Of a stretch of 64,000 nt of DNA, positions 62,825-64,000 are shown in pieces. The position numbers and the translations under genes are program-made. Location of the stretch: positions 1 through 64,000 of the forward strand of contig JAFGEZ010000030.1 in the NCBI GenBank assembly GCA_016931295.1. Reading direction: 5' to 3'. Origin of the DNA: Candidatus Krumholzibacteriota bacterium. GTDB lineage: Bacteria; Krumholzibacteriota; Krumholzibacteriia; Krumholzibacteriales; Krumholzibacteriaceae. Under the pieces are notes generated by a model, which was given only the letters and a program-made list of their open reading frames with translations, was not told where the DNA came from and did no database searches. The number at the start of each line of letters is the position of its first letter. Within the stretch, counting starts at the first letter, position 1.

Positions 62825-62853
62825 TTGCAAATCGCCCGTCGAGGGTGGATACT
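62825..62853 (+). promoter_or_regulatory. Promoter of the GH92 gene
   Basis: TTGCAA (62825-62830), a 17-base spacer and GATACT (62848-62853), about 80 bases before the start codon. Confidence 0.6.
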
Positions 62854-62931
62854 GGCGTCCTCCGGGGACGGTCGTCGGCGAGGCGGTGACCGGCGGCGCG
62901 GGCAACCGGCGAAACGAGGGGGACGAACACG

Positions 62932-64000
62932 ATGAAGAGGACGATCGCGGCAGCGGCGATCATCGCCTGCTGCGTCAACTGCGCGGCCCGCCATCCCGCG
63001 GGCGCGCTCCGCGATGTCGACCCGTTCGTCGGTACGGGCGGCCACGGGCACACATTTCCCGGGGCGACCGTTCCCTTCGGGATGGTCCAGCCAGGCCCCG
63101 ACACGCGGCTGAGCGGCTGGGACGGCTGTTCGGCCTACCATTTCTCCGACGACGTCCTCTACGGGTTCAGCCACACCCACCTCAGCGGCACCGGCTGTTC
63201 GGATTACGGCGACATCCTGTTCATGCCGACCGTGGGCGAGCCCGTCCTCGTGCAAGGAGACGGCACGCCGGCCGGACGGGGCTACGAATCGCGATTCGAT
63301 CCCGGCGCCCAGGAGGCGTCGCCCGGCTACTACCGGGTCCGTCTCGACGACGGCGGCATCACCGCCGAGGTGACCGCGACGCCGCGCTGCGGCATCCACC
63401 GCTATCGCTATCCGCCGGACGGCAGGGCGAACGTGATCGTCGATCTCGCGCACCGAGACGAGACGATCGAGGCGGCGATCGAGTTCGTCTCGGATACGGA
63501 GATCGCAGGGTACCGCCGATCGAAGGCCTGGGCCGTGGATCAGCGCGTCTTCTTCGTCGCGCGCTTCTCGAGTCCGATCGTCTCCCACGGCGTTCTCCTC
63601 GACGGCGCGAGGTGGGACGAGGCGCTCGAGGCGCGCGGCCGCGAGATCGCCGCGTACCTCACCTTCGATCCGGTTCCCGGACCCGGTGCCGAGCGGAAGC
63701 GGGCGGAAAGGGGGGCGGCCTCCACGGCCGCCGCGCCGGCCCGGTACCTGCAGGTGGCCGTCGGACTCTCGGCGGTGAGCGTCGAGGGGGCGAGACGCAA
63801 CCTCGAGAGCGAGACCGCCGGCCGGGATTTCGATTCGATCCGCAGCGCCGCCGCCGCAACCTGGGAATCGGCGCTCTCGAAGATCGAGGTCGAGGGAGGG
63901 ACGCCGGCCGACCGGCGGAACTTCTATACCGCTCTCTACCACGCGATGCTCGCCCCGAACCTCTACATGGACGTCGATCGGCGCTACCGCGGCCGCGATC
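62932..64000 (+). CDS. GH92 alpha-1,2-mannosidase-type glycoside hydrolase, 3' end outside window
   Basis: ATG 62932, behind GAGGGGGAC, opens a frame that runs off the window after 356 codons. A lipoprotein-like signal (RTIAAAAIIACCVNCAARHP) precedes the N-terminal beta-sandwich of GH92: LRDVDPFVGTGGHGHTFPGA, TVPFGMVQPGPDTR, YHFSDDVLYGFSHTHLSGTG and CSDYGDILFMP, ending here in NFYTALYHAMLAPNLYMDVD at the start of the toroid. GH92 enzymes are Ca-dependent exo-alpha-mannosidases acting on N-glycans and yeast mannan. The catalytic Glu/Asp residues lie downstream. With the GH2 beta-mannosidase it points to mannose-glycan use. Confidence 0.95.
   Translation, partial: MKRTIAAAAIIACCVNCAARHPAGALRDVDPFVGTGGHGHTFPGATVPFGMVQPGPDTRLSGWDGCSAYHFSDDVLYGFSHTHLSGTGCSDYGDILFMPTVGEPVLVQGDGTPAGRGYESRFDPGAQEASPGYYRVRLDDGGITAEVTATPRCGIHRYRYPPDGRANVIVDLAHRDETIEAAIEFVSDTEIAGYRRSKAWAVDQRVFFVARFSSPIVSHGVLLDGARWDEALEARGREIAAYLTFDPVPGPGAERKRAERGAASTAAAPARYLQVAVGLSAVSVEGARRNLESETAGRDFDSIRSAAAATWESALSKIEVEGGTPADRRNFYTALYHAMLAPNLYMDVDRRYRGRD

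Noticed and set aside
1-64000. tRNA or rRNA genes, CRISPR arrays, intact insertion sequences, prophage
   Set aside because: None seen by eye. The transposase-like HTH at 14925-15300 is inside an intact signalling gene, and the tandem repeats at 1-1000 are coding.

Overview
The window is roughly two-thirds G+C and densely coded. It looks like a chromosomal segment of an uncultured bacterium of the Fibrobacterota-Chlorobiota-Bacteroidota (FCB) group, for example Krumholzibacteriota, Eisenbacteria or Latescibacterota. This is an inference. It rests on secreted proteins that end in a FlgD-like, type-IX-sorting-like tail with a YPNPF or PNPYSP motif, on a PorV-like protein, on lamin-tail and choice-of-anchor domains, and on E. 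coli-like sigma-70 promoters with short spacers. I saw no rRNA or tRNA gene, CRISPR array, prophage or intact insertion sequence.

Layout. (1) 1-20049: a very large secreted Ig-repeat protein, cut by the window edge, then a PorV-like/TPR protein, a 1447-residue membrane partner-switching protein (RsbW-like kinase, HAMP, SpoIIE-type phosphatase, HTH, three STAS domains), a ParA-type ATPase, a TPR protein and two single STAS proteins. All lie on the + strand with overlaps or tiny gaps. This is the best candidate for an undescribed system: a phosphoswitch plus a ParA ATPase linked to outer-membrane and surface proteins. (2) 20064-27765: a VWA membrane protein behind an unusual perfect palindrome, a lamin-tail protein, two overlapping probable envelope proteins and an unknown protein. 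(3) 27867-33590: aminotransferase, carbamate kinase, a PAS hybrid histidine kinase and a LarA-type racemase homologue overlapping it. (4) 33634-41357: membrane serine hydrolase (-), purD-purE-YrdC/Sua5 (+), and a two-gene (-) operon with a nitroreductase-methyltransferase fusion and a toroid-like protein. (5) 41586-47250: TlpA-like lipoprotein, TPR lipoprotein, a serine-hydrolase-like pseudogene, PhzF, and a TetR gene with an apparent CTG start.

(6) 47205-56041: a TetR-type operator between divergent promoters, a B12-radical SAM enzyme, a glycogen-binding-fold esterase, a large VWA surface protein, and an SppA protease fused to a barrel-like domain. (7) 56094-64000: NTF2-like protein, GH2 beta-mannosidase, a MarR-controlled operon (MarR, GNAT, ornithine-racemase-like enzyme, sodium symporter), and the start of a GH92 alpha-mannosidase.

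The genes suggest a heterotroph that invests in large surface and secreted proteins, degrades mannose-containing glycans, and regulates through phosphoswitching and two-component signalling as well as TetR and MarR repressors. Functions were assigned by reading motifs, without database searches. Start codons were chosen from Shine-Dalgarno spacing and signal peptides.
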